DNA of 64,000 bases from Proteiniclasticum sediminis (lineage in GTDB: Bacteria; Bacillota; Clostridia; Clostridiales; Clostridiaceae): contig NZ_JAGSCS010000002.1 in the NCBI RefSeq assembly GCF_018128025.1, positions 1-64,000 of the forward strand, given 5' to 3'. A program made the position numbers and the translations under genes. Shown here piece by piece: positions 8,473 through 15,745 of the stretch; position 1 is the first letter of the stretch, and the number at the start of each line of letters is the position of its first letter. The notes beneath the pieces are model-generated. The model made no database searches. It was not told the origin of the DNA and saw nothing but the letters and a program-made list of their open reading frames with translations.

Positions 8473-9393
8473 ATGTCTAAGGTTGTTGTAATCGGAAGTG
8501 TCAATGTGGACAAAACCACAGTCCTCCACCATCTTCCCCAAAGCGGGGAAACCATCCTCGGAGATGATGCAACGGAGTCCTGTGGAGGGAAAGGGGCTAA
8601 CCAGGCCTATGCCGCAGCAAAACTAGGAGCAGATGTCACCCTCCTAGGGGCTGTGGGAAACGATGGCGACGGCCAAATGTCGTTGGTAAATTTGCGATCT
8701 GTCGGTGTTCATGTGGACCAGGTGTACATTTCCCCCAAACCCACGGGAAGTGCATTTATCTTAGTCACGGAGCAGGGAGAAAATATGATTGTTGTCATGC
8801 CCGGGGCTAACCTTGATTGCACCGTGGACTATTTGAGACAACATGAAGAAGTGATCCAACAAGCCGACATCATCCTTCTTCAGCTGGAGATTCCGCTGGA
8901 CAGTGTGAAGTATGTACTGAGCCATAAAGGTCAAAATACAAAAGTGATTTTAGATCCAGCTCCTTATCATGCATCTCTGACCTTTGAAGATTTGAAGAAT
9001 GTGGATATACTTACGCCCAATGAAACGGAACTCCAATACCTGACAGGGAAAGCCTTCAGTGTGGAAGGTTCGGAGTTGAGTGCTGAAGTGAAGGACCTTC
9101 TGGAAAGAGGCCCTAAACAATGCATCGTGACGCTGGGAGGAAAAGGGGGATATCTACTGGAAAGGCATAAGACGTGGGCATTTGCGCCTGTAGCGGTTCA
9201 GGAAGTTGATTCCACAGCCGCAGGAGACACATTTAATGGAGCGTTGGCCAGTTATCTCGCCGAGGGTGAATCCCTGGAAGCGGCGATCCACTGGGCGAAG
9301 CACGCTGCAGCCCTATCGGTAACACGCAGAGGCGCACAAAACTCCATCCCATCAGCTGATGAAGTCCATCAGTTCATCGATTCAAGGAACTAA
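8473..9393 (+). CDS. rbsK: ribokinase (PfkB family)
   Basis: This 306-residue PfkB sugar kinase starts at ATG 8473, nine bases after GGAG; the open frame extends further upstream only by chance. It has the N-terminal motif GSVNVDKT, the substrate loop GGKGANQAYAAAKLGA, and the C-terminal catalytic motif DSTAAGDTFNGAL with the general-base Asp. The closest type is ribokinase, which turns ribose into ribose-5-phosphate. As last gene of the operon it would phosphorylate the sugar released by the preceding hydrolase. A neighbouring PfkB specificity, such as deoxyribose or a nucleoside, cannot be ruled out. Confidence 0.85.
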   Translation: MSKVVVIGSVNVDKTTVLHHLPQSGETILGDDATESCGGKGANQAYAAAKLGADVTLLGAVGNDGDGQMSLVNLRSVGVHVDQVYISPKPTGSAFILVTEQGENMIVVMPGANLDCTVDYLRQHEEVIQQADIILLQLEIPLDSVKYVLSHKGQNTKVILDPAPYHASLTFEDLKNVDILTPNETELQYLTGKAFSVEGSELSAEVKDLLERGPKQCIVTLGGKGGYLLERHKTWAFAPVAVQEVDSTAAGDTFNGALASYLAEGESLEAAIHWAKHAAALSVTRRGAQNSIPSADEVHQFIDSRN

Positions 9394-9444
9394 ATACTCA
9401 CATTATCTAGGGCTGCAATAGGAAGCGAGTAATAATATTCTGTC

Positions 9445-9480
9445 AGACCTCTTCTATGGAGACATAGAAGAGGTCTTCCC
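9445..9480 (+). terminator. terminator after the nucleoside operon
   Basis: A perfect 14-bp inverted repeat (9445-9458 with 9463-9476) closes on a GAGA tetraloop. The following T stretch is short and interrupted (TTCCCTTT), so termination efficiency is uncertain. Confidence 0.65.
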
Positions 9481-9589
9481 TTTGTACAGATAACATAGGA
9501 TGTTGTCGGGAAACATTGAGCACGAAGGATAGCGACGAAACGAAGACACAATTATTCAATATGTAAAACATTTTAAGTATGGATAGTCT

Positions 9590-9613
9590 ATAGAAATGTT
9601 TCTATGTTACACT
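9590..9613 (+). promoter_or_regulatory. promoter with overlapping palindrome before the three-gene cassette
   Basis: A perfect inverted repeat ATAGAAA-TG-TTTCTAT spans 9590-9605. It runs into an extended -10 element TG-T-TACACT (9605-9613). No good -35 is present, so the palindrome sits where an activator or repressor would act. The ribosome binding site GGAGG of the first gene follows at 9630-9634. Confidence 0.45.
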
Positions 9614-9640
9614 TTAAGAAATATGATTTGGAGGACATTT

Positions 9641-9907
9641 ATGGAGTGGTTGGCTTTAGGGATAAGTATTCTGGCGTTATTCATCGCTGTCTCCGGGAAA
9701 AAGGTTGCTAAAATCGAGGGGAAAAGTGAAAAAACACAAATCATACCCACATCGGAGGGTTATGTTTTGGTGGAAGGGGAGACGGATTCATACCGAATGG
9801 TGGTAAAGAATGAATATGGTACTTATGCTTTTCAGGTAAAAGAGGGGAAAATGTGGGAGACAACCTTGGATGATGTGCAAAGTAAGAGAAATGAGGTGCA
9901 GCAATGA
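9641..9907 (+). CDS. small membrane-anchored protein of the three-gene cassette, unknown function
   Basis: I do not recognise this 88-residue protein. One N-terminal hydrophobic helix (WLALGISILALFIAV, residues about 3-17) is followed by a charged, beta-rich soluble tail of about 65 residues (KIEGKSEKTQIIPTSEGYVL). The ATG at 9641 is chosen because GGAGG precedes it by about six bases; upstream in-frame codons lack such a site. The next gene overlaps the stop by four bases (ATGA type). This three-gene set is bounded by a terminator on each side and behaves as one transcription unit. The membrane anchor suggests it tethers or senses for the two larger partners, which is inference only. Confidence 0.7.
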   Translation: MEWLALGISILALFIAVSGKKVAKIEGKSEKTQIIPTSEGYVLVEGETDSYRMVVKNEYGTYAFQVKEGKMWETTLDDVQSKRNEVQQ

Positions 9908-10935
9908 AGTTCTTTGCGTCAAGGAAGTCTAAAAAAGAGGTGTCCTTGTCTGGAATTGAAACAGTTGAAGAAGTTCCAGAAGTAGTTGAAGATCTCAATG
10001 AAGTAGCGGAAAAGCTTTTGGAATCGGAGTATGAAGTCTACTTGAAAGAAGCTGAGAAGATCAACGAAGCAATTCGGGAAAAGACTCGGGATTATAATGA
10101 CATGACGCCTCTGATCAATGTCCACCGCCGTTTTGTCTTTAAACCCCAGATGAAAAAACTGGATGACTTTTTAGTCAGTCTCGGAAAAAAACCAAGAGAA
10201 CTCAATCCCTTCGCCTATGTGAATGAAAAGTCACAACTGGATCTTCGACAAGAAGTTCTCGTGGAGGAAGCCGGGCTTCAAGGGGGTATCTCTCTGGGGG
10301 CTGAGAATGATCGCTTACTTAAAAAAGCTATGCCTTGGGTAGGGATTATGGCTGTCGGAATGGCTCCTATCGCCATTCCTGCGATGGTGGGATATGCGCA
10401 GTTCAATGCACTAAAATTGCTTTGGAATGGAAAAAAAGCCGAAGAAGAAGCACAAGCTAGGCTTCTTGAATTCAAGCTACAGTGCGAGCCGGATCTCCAG
10501 GCAAGACGTTCCATGCTGAAGACCATGGAAAATGCATGCGAACTGGCCCATCTGTATCTCTATACTATGGAAATTATTGGAGAAGCCTTTGAAGAAGTCT
10601 TTTACCCTCAGTTTGGACGCATCCAAGCATTTTTGCTGGCGGAGGATGTCCGTATTCAGCGAAGCCAGGGGATTCCTATCACAAAAATTGATTTTCAGCC
10701 CATCGGAAAATACAAAGATAACGAATATAGTTCTTATTATGCCTTTGTTCATGACACCAATGAGCTTTATCACTTGATTCTGGACGTCTATCTTCATCCA
10801 GTCCTCACGGAGCTGCTGCAAGGAATAGAAGTTCAGGAGGGGGAGCAGCTGAAGCATAAGTTCCAGGAGATCCAGAAAATGTGTTATGATTTTACCAATT
10901 TAGAAAAAGCTGAAGGAAGTGAAGCAAAAGGATGA
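9904..10935 (+). CDS. uncharacterised 343-residue protein of the three-gene cassette
   Basis: I do not recognise the family. Residues 15-60 are strongly acidic and probably coiled (GIETVEEVPEVVEDLNEVAE). A hydrophobic segment rich in Gly, Ala, Met and Pro follows at about 138-162 (AMPWVGIMAVGMAPIAIPAM), then a long charged helical region (KKAEEEAQARLLEFKLQ) and a mixed C-terminal domain. The protein could be inserted in the membrane or could shield the hydrophobic segment in a complex. It overlaps the previous gene by four bases and the next by four bases, so the three are co-translated and probably form one complex. No signal peptide, known enzyme motif or nucleotide-binding loop is visible. 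Confidence 0.75.
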   Translation: MKFFASRKSKKEVSLSGIETVEEVPEVVEDLNEVAEKLLESEYEVYLKEAEKINEAIREKTRDYNDMTPLINVHRRFVFKPQMKKLDDFLVSLGKKPRELNPFAYVNEKSQLDLRQEVLVEEAGLQGGISLGAENDRLLKKAMPWVGIMAVGMAPIAIPAMVGYAQFNALKLLWNGKKAEEEAQARLLEFKLQCEPDLQARRSMLKTMENACELAHLYLYTMEIIGEAFEEVFYPQFGRIQAFLLAEDVRIQRSQGIPITKIDFQPIGKYKDNEYSSYYAFVHDTNELYHLILDVYLHPVLTELLQGIEVQEGEQLKHKFQEIQKMCYDFTNLEKAEGSEAKG

Positions 10936-12746
10936 CCTTGCAGGAAGCCATTCTTCTTCAACAAGCTGCCATGGAAGAGGAGGAACGAGTATACAGCGCT
11001 TGGGCAGAAAAGCTGAACCGAGATATGAAAGACATACTCACCGACAACTTTGGGACCCAGTTTCTTCACAGTTGTGGAAGGGATCTCGCTGGAGAGGTGG
11101 TCAGAAACTACTTCGACACCTCTGATTACCACATCACCGTGGATCAGCTGGTAAAACGCATTTTTACCTTCGATTATGATGATGATTTTGACCCCCTTTC
11201 GAAAACGGAGGATCTTCGAAAATCAGTCTACAACTATACAGATCAGGATTCAGGTACATTGAAGCAGATTGAACAAACGGACAAAATCCATCGGACAAAA
11301 CTCTTCGATAAAATCAGTTCTGAGGGAAGCGACGGAAAGACTCATCGGCGTTATGAAGATCAGGCGAGGATCACCCGGGAGAAAAAAGCTTATGTCGATG
11401 AAAAAAACCTAGAGAATGGAACCATTATAGATTCATATACAGGGAATGAAGGCGAATATGTCGTGGATGACCAAGGAAATCGCCGAAGGCGGTTAGAGGT
11501 GGACCATGTCCAAGCTCTGAATGCCGCTTCGGTCAATGGTCGGTATGTCAATGAAGTGGGACGAGAGAAGCTGAGGGAGTTCTACAACTCCCAAGATAAC
11601 TTTGCGCTGATGGATAAGTCTGCCAATGCATCCAAAGGGGATGTGCGAGTTTTCGATGCAGCAGGACAGGATATTACCCATAAAGCGTCCCCAGCGCAGC
11701 TGGCAGATGCCATCTGTAACCAGTGGGAGAAGGACAATGGCGGAGAGAAGATCAGGAATCTTCAGGACAAGGGGTATCTTAACGAAGAAGGAAAAGTCCC
11801 GGCAAGCATTCGTCGCAAGCTGGAAGAAAGGATCAAGACTTCACAAAACGGGGAAAGCAAGGTGATCTTGAAGTATACCGAATACGGTCAAGTGGCAGCT
11901 GATGCTGGAAAAGAAACAGCAAACGCCATCGGGAAAATCATCGCCGGACAGATCCTTTACTTTGGCGCCCCCCCACTGATCCATGAGGTGAAAATCATTC
12001 TTCAGGCAAAACCTCGAAATCTGGACGAGATTCTCGAAAAGATAGGAATTGCAGGGAAACGTATTGGTAAATATATGTTGGCCAAGATGAAGTCCATCTT
12101 TAAGAATACGGCATTTAATGCGGTAAAAAAATGGGTCAAGACGTTCATGGATATATTAATCTCCCTCGTGAAAGATACCGTGGCTCGCATGGTCAAGGCT
12201 GCGAAATCCGTGTTTCTGGCTTCCATCGATGCTCTTCGGATCCTGGGGGATAAAACAGCCACCAGAGCAGAAAAAGCCGATGCCGTCACAAGTCTTTATG
12301 CGGTAACTCTCACCAACTTGGCAGTGGATACTCTGTTTACTTATCTGGAAGCTCAGCCTACAATGGTTCTCCCCAGTTGGATGATCAAACCCTTGCAGAT
12401 CCTTACCTCTATCGTCTGTATGAACCTTACACAGGTTGTTCTGCAAAAGGCTGATCTCTTTGATGTGCGTCATGGATTTAAGATGAGTCAGATTGAATCC
12501 TTATTTGAAGCGAACCGCAATTCTTACCTGCGAGAAGTGGAGAGTCTGAATGAGGCTGTGGAAGAAAAGATACAACAGGTAATTCAAGCTAGTCAGAGTC
12601 AGGCACAGGACATTCATCAACGGCTCCAAAAGTTCAATTCATTCGAGGAGGGAAGAGGAAAATCCCTCAAGGAAATACGTCAGCTTTTCAGTATTCCGGA
12701 AAGGACAGACGATGAAGATGATGATTTCCTGGGAGAACCGTCCTAA
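10932..12746 (+). CDS. large protein with HNH-like nuclease motif and amphipathic/membrane C-terminal half
   Basis: This 604-residue protein is not a family I can name. Residues about 167-237 read like an HNH/endonuclease VII-type core. DSYTGNEGEYVVDD comes first, then EVDHVQAL with D191-H192, then NSQDNFALMDKSANASKGD with N219, N223, N232 and K235-G236-D237. It lacks the zinc cysteines of some HNH enzymes. Residues about 325-500 are helical with several hydrophobic or amphipathic stretches (MDILISLVKDTVARMV; ILTSIVCMNLTQVVL), and the last 90 residues look coiled and acidic. The order nuclease-like core plus membrane-active half resembles toxins or defence effectors, but no substrate is known. 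Translation is coupled to the preceding gene by a four-base overlap. Confidence 0.75.
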   Translation: MTLQEAILLQQAAMEEEERVYSAWAEKLNRDMKDILTDNFGTQFLHSCGRDLAGEVVRNYFDTSDYHITVDQLVKRIFTFDYDDDFDPLSKTEDLRKSVYNYTDQDSGTLKQIEQTDKIHRTKLFDKISSEGSDGKTHRRYEDQARITREKKAYVDEKNLENGTIIDSYTGNEGEYVVDDQGNRRRRLEVDHVQALNAASVNGRYVNEVGREKLREFYNSQDNFALMDKSANASKGDVRVFDAAGQDITHKASPAQLADAICNQWEKDNGGEKIRNLQDKGYLNEEGKVPASIRRKLEERIKTSQNGESKVILKYTEYGQVAADAGKETANAIGKIIAGQILYFGAPPLIHEVKIILQAKPRNLDEILEKIGIAGKRIGKYMLAKMKSIFKNTAFNAVKKWVKTFMDILISLVKDTVARMVKAAKSVFLASIDALRILGDKTATRAEKADAVTSLYAVTLTNLAVDTLFTYLEAQPTMVLPSWMIKPLQILTSIVCMNLTQVVLQKADLFDVRHGFKMSQIESLFEANRNSYLREVESLNEAVEEKIQQVIQASQSQAQDIHQRLQKFNSFEEGRGKSLKEIRQLFSIPERTDDEDDDFLGEPS

Positions 12747-12804
12747 ATACATCGGAGGATTAGTGATTTTCTGAAATCCTCTAAAACAACTTTGAGGGTC
12801 CTTA

Positions 12805-12834
12805 AAAAGCGTCACGCATGTTGCGGACGCTTTT
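12805..12834 (+). terminator. terminator after the three-gene cassette
   Basis: The stem AAAAGCGTC (12805-12813) pairs with GACGCTTTT (12826-12834), with an inner CGCA/TGCG extension. The hairpin ends in TTTT and is followed by CGTTATT. Confidence 0.7.
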
Positions 12835-12964
12835 CGTTATTACTTTCTCTTGTTTAACCAATTTCTTAAGGAAGAGCTCGACTAAATAATAAATACCAAA
12901 GAATCAAGGCACACGAAGGGGGAAATCAGCCTGAGATAAGACAATTTTAAGACAGTGTTAATGT

Positions 12965-12993
12965 TTGTAATAGAGAATAAAAAATTGTACAAT
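12965..12993 (+). promoter_or_regulatory. promoter of the Wzy-like gene
   Basis: TTGTAA (12965-12970), a 17-base spacer and TACAAT (12988-12993) stand before the gene. The expected start site is near 13000. That would make an ATG at 13002 leaderless and favours the start at 13038, which has a ribosome binding site. Confidence 0.55.
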
Positions 12994-13037
12994 TAATCAA
13001 TATGAGTAAAAATGATCCTCGATCGAAAGGACGAATT

Positions 13038-14483
13038 ATGGAGTTAAAGAAAGGACAAAAGACAATTACGGGGTGGAATCAGGTCCTCTGGGAATCCCTG
13101 ATCATCGCGGTAATATACCTCATCGGTTATCTGCTCTCCACAACCTTGACTATTCTCGCAGCGTTGGGGCTGGTTGCCTCCGCCATCGTTTTATATTTCT
13201 ACTATTCCTTCCACGGAGAACGCTCTTTCCTGAAGCTGAAAGCGGTCTTCTCCGGTGTATGGCTCTTCACCACGGGCATCGCCCAATTCCAGTTCCTCAG
13301 CTATCAGGAACCCTGGAGTTCCACCACCTGGCTTAATATGGGCCTTGCCCATGTGACATTTGTGGCGGGGATTAATCTGAGTGCCACACTCTTTCCTTCC
13401 ATCGAAAACTTCTTAAACGGTAAGGTGAAATCCAAAGCGCAAAGAAAGTTCCAAATTGGAAGCACCGATGAGAAGCTCTTCCTGGTGGCCACGGTCTCCA
13501 GCATTATCGGAATCCTGGCTTTCGTTGCCAATGTGATGATCAAGGGTTACATTCCGTTCTTCGTCATTAATACCAATCAGAATGCCTATGTGGACTTCTA
13601 TAGCCGAGTCCATGTGTTCTTTGTGGCCAGCCTTGCCAGTGTGGGAGTATCCTTCTATTGTCTGATCAACTGTACCCTGGCTAAATGGAAGAAAGTAACC
13701 TTGGCTGTCTATATGTTCATCCTGGTCCTGGTCATTCCGACCTTGCTAGTCCAGCGGGGAGCCTACATCATTGCTTCCATCGTCCTCACAGCATCCATCT
13801 ACGCCATGAGTAGCAAGAAGTTCTGGGTGCTCATCATCTGTGGAATCTTCATTGTCTCTGGCTATTTGGCTGGATCATCCCTGCGAGGCTACTCCGATGC
13901 CCAGCTGGCAGCGTTTTTCCCTACAAAAGATGCTGAGCCAAGCCCTGATGATGAAGAAATCACCGCAAATCCGGGGATTAACTTCCAGATTTCCCCGAAG
14001 CTTTCTTTCCTCTATTCCTACCTTACGGTGAGTCATGATAACTTCAACTCCCTAGTGGAACAGAAAACCGAAAGCACCTATGGACTCTACCAGATCAAGC
14101 CCTTCAACGTGGTGCTTCGTTCCAGTTTCATCGATGAAGAGCTGGAAGTCCAGGATGAGAAACTGGAGGATTACCGGGTGCTCCATCACCTGACGACCTT
14201 TAACCTCATCTCCATGGCATATATGGATTTTGGAACCGCAGGAGTCTTCCTCTTCACCCTCCTCTGGAGCTTTGCCTTCGGACTGGTGGAGACCTACTAC
14301 AACCGCTATAAGGGACCCTTCAGCATCGCCGCTTATGCCGTGTGCCTTGTGCCCACAGCCCTGAGCTTCTTCGATCCCTGGATGTCGAACTTCGTGCCCT
14401 GGCTCCTTTGGGGAACCGTCTTCCTCATGTTCCTTGGAGCATCCCTGACGCGGAAGCGTCAGCCCAAGCTGAAGAACGATTAG
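13038..14483 (+). CDS. oligosaccharide repeat-unit polymerase-like membrane protein (Wzy type)
   Basis: This 481-residue polytopic membrane protein has about twelve hydrophobic segments and one large hydrophilic loop around residues 300-380 (FPTKDAEPSPDDEEITANPG onward). That is the usual topology of Wzy/O-antigen polymerases that join lipid-linked sugar repeats on the outer face of the membrane. The motif QRGAYIIASIV and the loop ending in LRSSFIDEELE fit that class, although sequence conservation in Wzy is always low. The start at 13038 has AAAGGA seven bases upstream; ATG 13002 has none. The gene stands alone with its own promoter and terminator, without flippase or glycosyltransferase neighbours. 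Confidence 0.7.
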   Translation: MELKKGQKTITGWNQVLWESLIIAVIYLIGYLLSTTLTILAALGLVASAIVLYFYYSFHGERSFLKLKAVFSGVWLFTTGIAQFQFLSYQEPWSSTTWLNMGLAHVTFVAGINLSATLFPSIENFLNGKVKSKAQRKFQIGSTDEKLFLVATVSSIIGILAFVANVMIKGYIPFFVINTNQNAYVDFYSRVHVFFVASLASVGVSFYCLINCTLAKWKKVTLAVYMFILVLVIPTLLVQRGAYIIASIVLTASIYAMSSKKFWVLIICGIFIVSGYLAGSSLRGYSDAQLAAFFPTKDAEPSPDDEEITANPGINFQISPKLSFLYSYLTVSHDNFNSLVEQKTESTYGLYQIKPFNVVLRSSFIDEELEVQDEKLEDYRVLHHLTTFNLISMAYMDFGTAGVFLFTLLWSFAFGLVETYYNRYKGPFSIAAYAVCLVPTALSFFDPWMSNFVPWLLWGTVFLMFLGASLTRKRQPKLKND

Positions 14484-14514
14484 GTTAAACTAGAAAATCC
14501 AATAGCTTTAATCG

Positions 14515-14545
14515 CCCTCCTCATCTTCGAATGAGGAGGGTTTTA
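14515..14545 (+). terminator. terminator after the Wzy-like gene
   Basis: A perfect 10-bp stem CCCTCCTCAT / ATGAGGAGGG (14515-14524 with 14531-14540), a six-base loop and TTTTA make a clear rho-independent terminator. Confidence 0.85.
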
Positions 14546-14931
14546 TATTGTGGTGAATCTTTCGCCTGACTGTGGTGAAGTCCCTCAATACTCGTCGTGA
14601 AAAGAGGAGTTCGAGAATAAGATAGAGACAAACCAAAACGTTAGGGGGTTTCAAGAATACCGTAACAAACTAATAAATGGTAACGACCGAGTTGGTCAAA
14701 CTTCTGGAGTGGAAACTGCAGAAAAGTGGAGTATTGGAGCAGGGGAAGGCATCTATTCTCATCATTCTGGAGCACACTCCGAAAGAGCTGGACCAAATGA
14801 GAACAAGAAGTTAAGGTATACTTCAATGCATCCGCTTAAGTTCATCGATAAGGTTTTCATTGAGCCACAAGGGAAAACGGATTCAATACGATGTATACGG
14901 TTTTTCTCACAAATTTTCCTCAGTGTATATG
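14546..14931. other. non-coding stretch upstream of the sialic acid operon
   Basis: No gene of normal size is supported here. One short open frame (14677-14814, 45 residues, beginning MVTTELVKLLEWKLQKSGVL) has protein-like composition with Glu, Leu and Lys, but no ribosome binding site and no recognisable family. I read it as a possible gene remnant rather than a functional gene. The operon promoter begins at 14932. Confidence 0.4.
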
Positions 14932-14960
14932 TTTACAAAAAGATAACCCTGTGATACACT
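14932..14960 (+). promoter_or_regulatory. promoter of the sialic acid operon
   Basis: TTTACA (14932-14937), a 17-base spacer and TACACT (14955-14960) with an extended TG at 14952-14953. The inferred start is near 14967, about 60 bases before nanE. Confidence 0.65.
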
Positions 14961-14974
14961 TCACTCATGGAGCG

Positions 14975-14988
14975 AAATTCATAAATTT
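14975..14988 (+). promoter_or_regulatory. RpiR-type operator candidate for the sialic acid operon
   Basis: The inverted repeat AAATT-CATA-AATTT lies directly after the promoter, within GAAATTCATAAATTTA. It resembles the GAAATTTTATTTTA elements in front of the rpiR and murQ genes at 40.7 and 41.7 kb. The operon encodes its own RpiR regulator. Confidence 0.45.
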
Positions 14989-15027
14989 AAAATTCTGGAG
15001 TAGATATGCTCCAAAAAGGAGTGACAC

Positions 15028-15732
15028 ATGGATAAGACAGCGTTATTGGACGCCCTGAGAAAGAAGATCATCGTCTCTTGCCAGGCGCTGAAGGGAGAAC
15101 CTCTCTACCGCGAAGAAGGCGGAATCATGAAACTCATGGCCTTGGCCGCCCAAAGGGCAGGAGCCTCCGGCATCCGGGCCAACGGGGTGATCGACATCCT
15201 TCAGATCAAAGAAACCGTAGACCTGCCGGTCATCGGAATCCTCAAGAAGGATTATCCCCCCACCAAGCTCTACATCACCGTCACCATGGCGGAAGTGGAC
15301 GCTTTGGTCGCTGCAGGAGCCGACATCATCGCCCTGGACTGCACCAAGCAGGAACGGCCCGACGGCAAGACCGCCGGAGAGTTCATCCAGGAGATCAAAG
15401 CCAAGTATCCGGAGCAGCTTCTCATGGCCGACATCTCCACCTTCGAAGAAGGGGTGGAAGCGGAGAAAGCCGGAGTAGACTTTGTGGGAACTACCTTAAG
15501 CGGGTACACGGACTACAGCCCCAAGAAGGACGGACCAGACTTCGAACTCATCGAAAGGCTTGCCCAAAACCTGACAATTCCTGTCATTGCCGAAGGCAGA
15601 ATCCATACCCCGGAGGATGCCGCCAAAGCCCTGGAACTGGGCGCTCACTGCGTAGTAGTGGGCGGAGCCATTACCCGGCCCCAGGAGATTGCTGAAAGAT
15701 TCATCAATAAAATAAATCATCGAAACGATTAA
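15028..15732 (+). CDS. nanE: N-acetylmannosamine-6-phosphate 2-epimerase
   Basis: NanE converts ManNAc-6-phosphate to GlcNAc-6-phosphate, the last dedicated step of sialic acid breakdown. The 234-residue length matches the family. Visible features of the TIM barrel are [10 protein letters not shown] near the N-terminus, GILKKDYPP with the catalytic-region lysine, the [13 protein letters not shown] loop, and the phosphate-binding strand [13 protein letters not shown] at the C-terminus. AAGGAG stands seven bases before the ATG. It is the first gene of a long operon that also holds nanA and nanK, so the whole route from sialic acid to GlcNAc-6-phosphate is covered in one unit. Confidence 0.95.
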   Translation: MDKTALLDALRKKIIVSCQALKGEPLYREEGGIMKLMALAAQRAGASGIRANGVIDILQIKETVDLPVIGILKKDYPPTKLYITVTMAEVDALVAAGADIIALDCTKQERPDGKTAGEFIQEIKAKYPEQLLMADISTFEEGVEAEKAGVDFVGTTLSGYTDYSPKKDGPDFELIERLAQNLTIPVIAEGRIHTPEDAAKALELGAHCVVVGGAITRPQEIAERFINKINHRND

Positions 15733-15745
15733 GGAGGAACAATCA

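Noticed and set aside
13002-13037. Earlier in-frame ATG of the Wzy-like gene
   Set aside because: It lies at the expected transcription start with no ribosome binding site, while ATG 13038 has AAAGGA at the correct spacing.
14677-14814. 45-residue frame upstream of the sialic acid operon as a functional gene
   Set aside because: The composition is protein-like, but there is no ribosome binding site, no family match by eye and no operon context; it is kept only as a remark in the intergenic entry.
15078-15695. 205-residue plus-strand frame inside nanE
   Set aside because: It is the +1 shadow of nanE, extremely rich in Arg, Gly and His, with no ribosome binding site.
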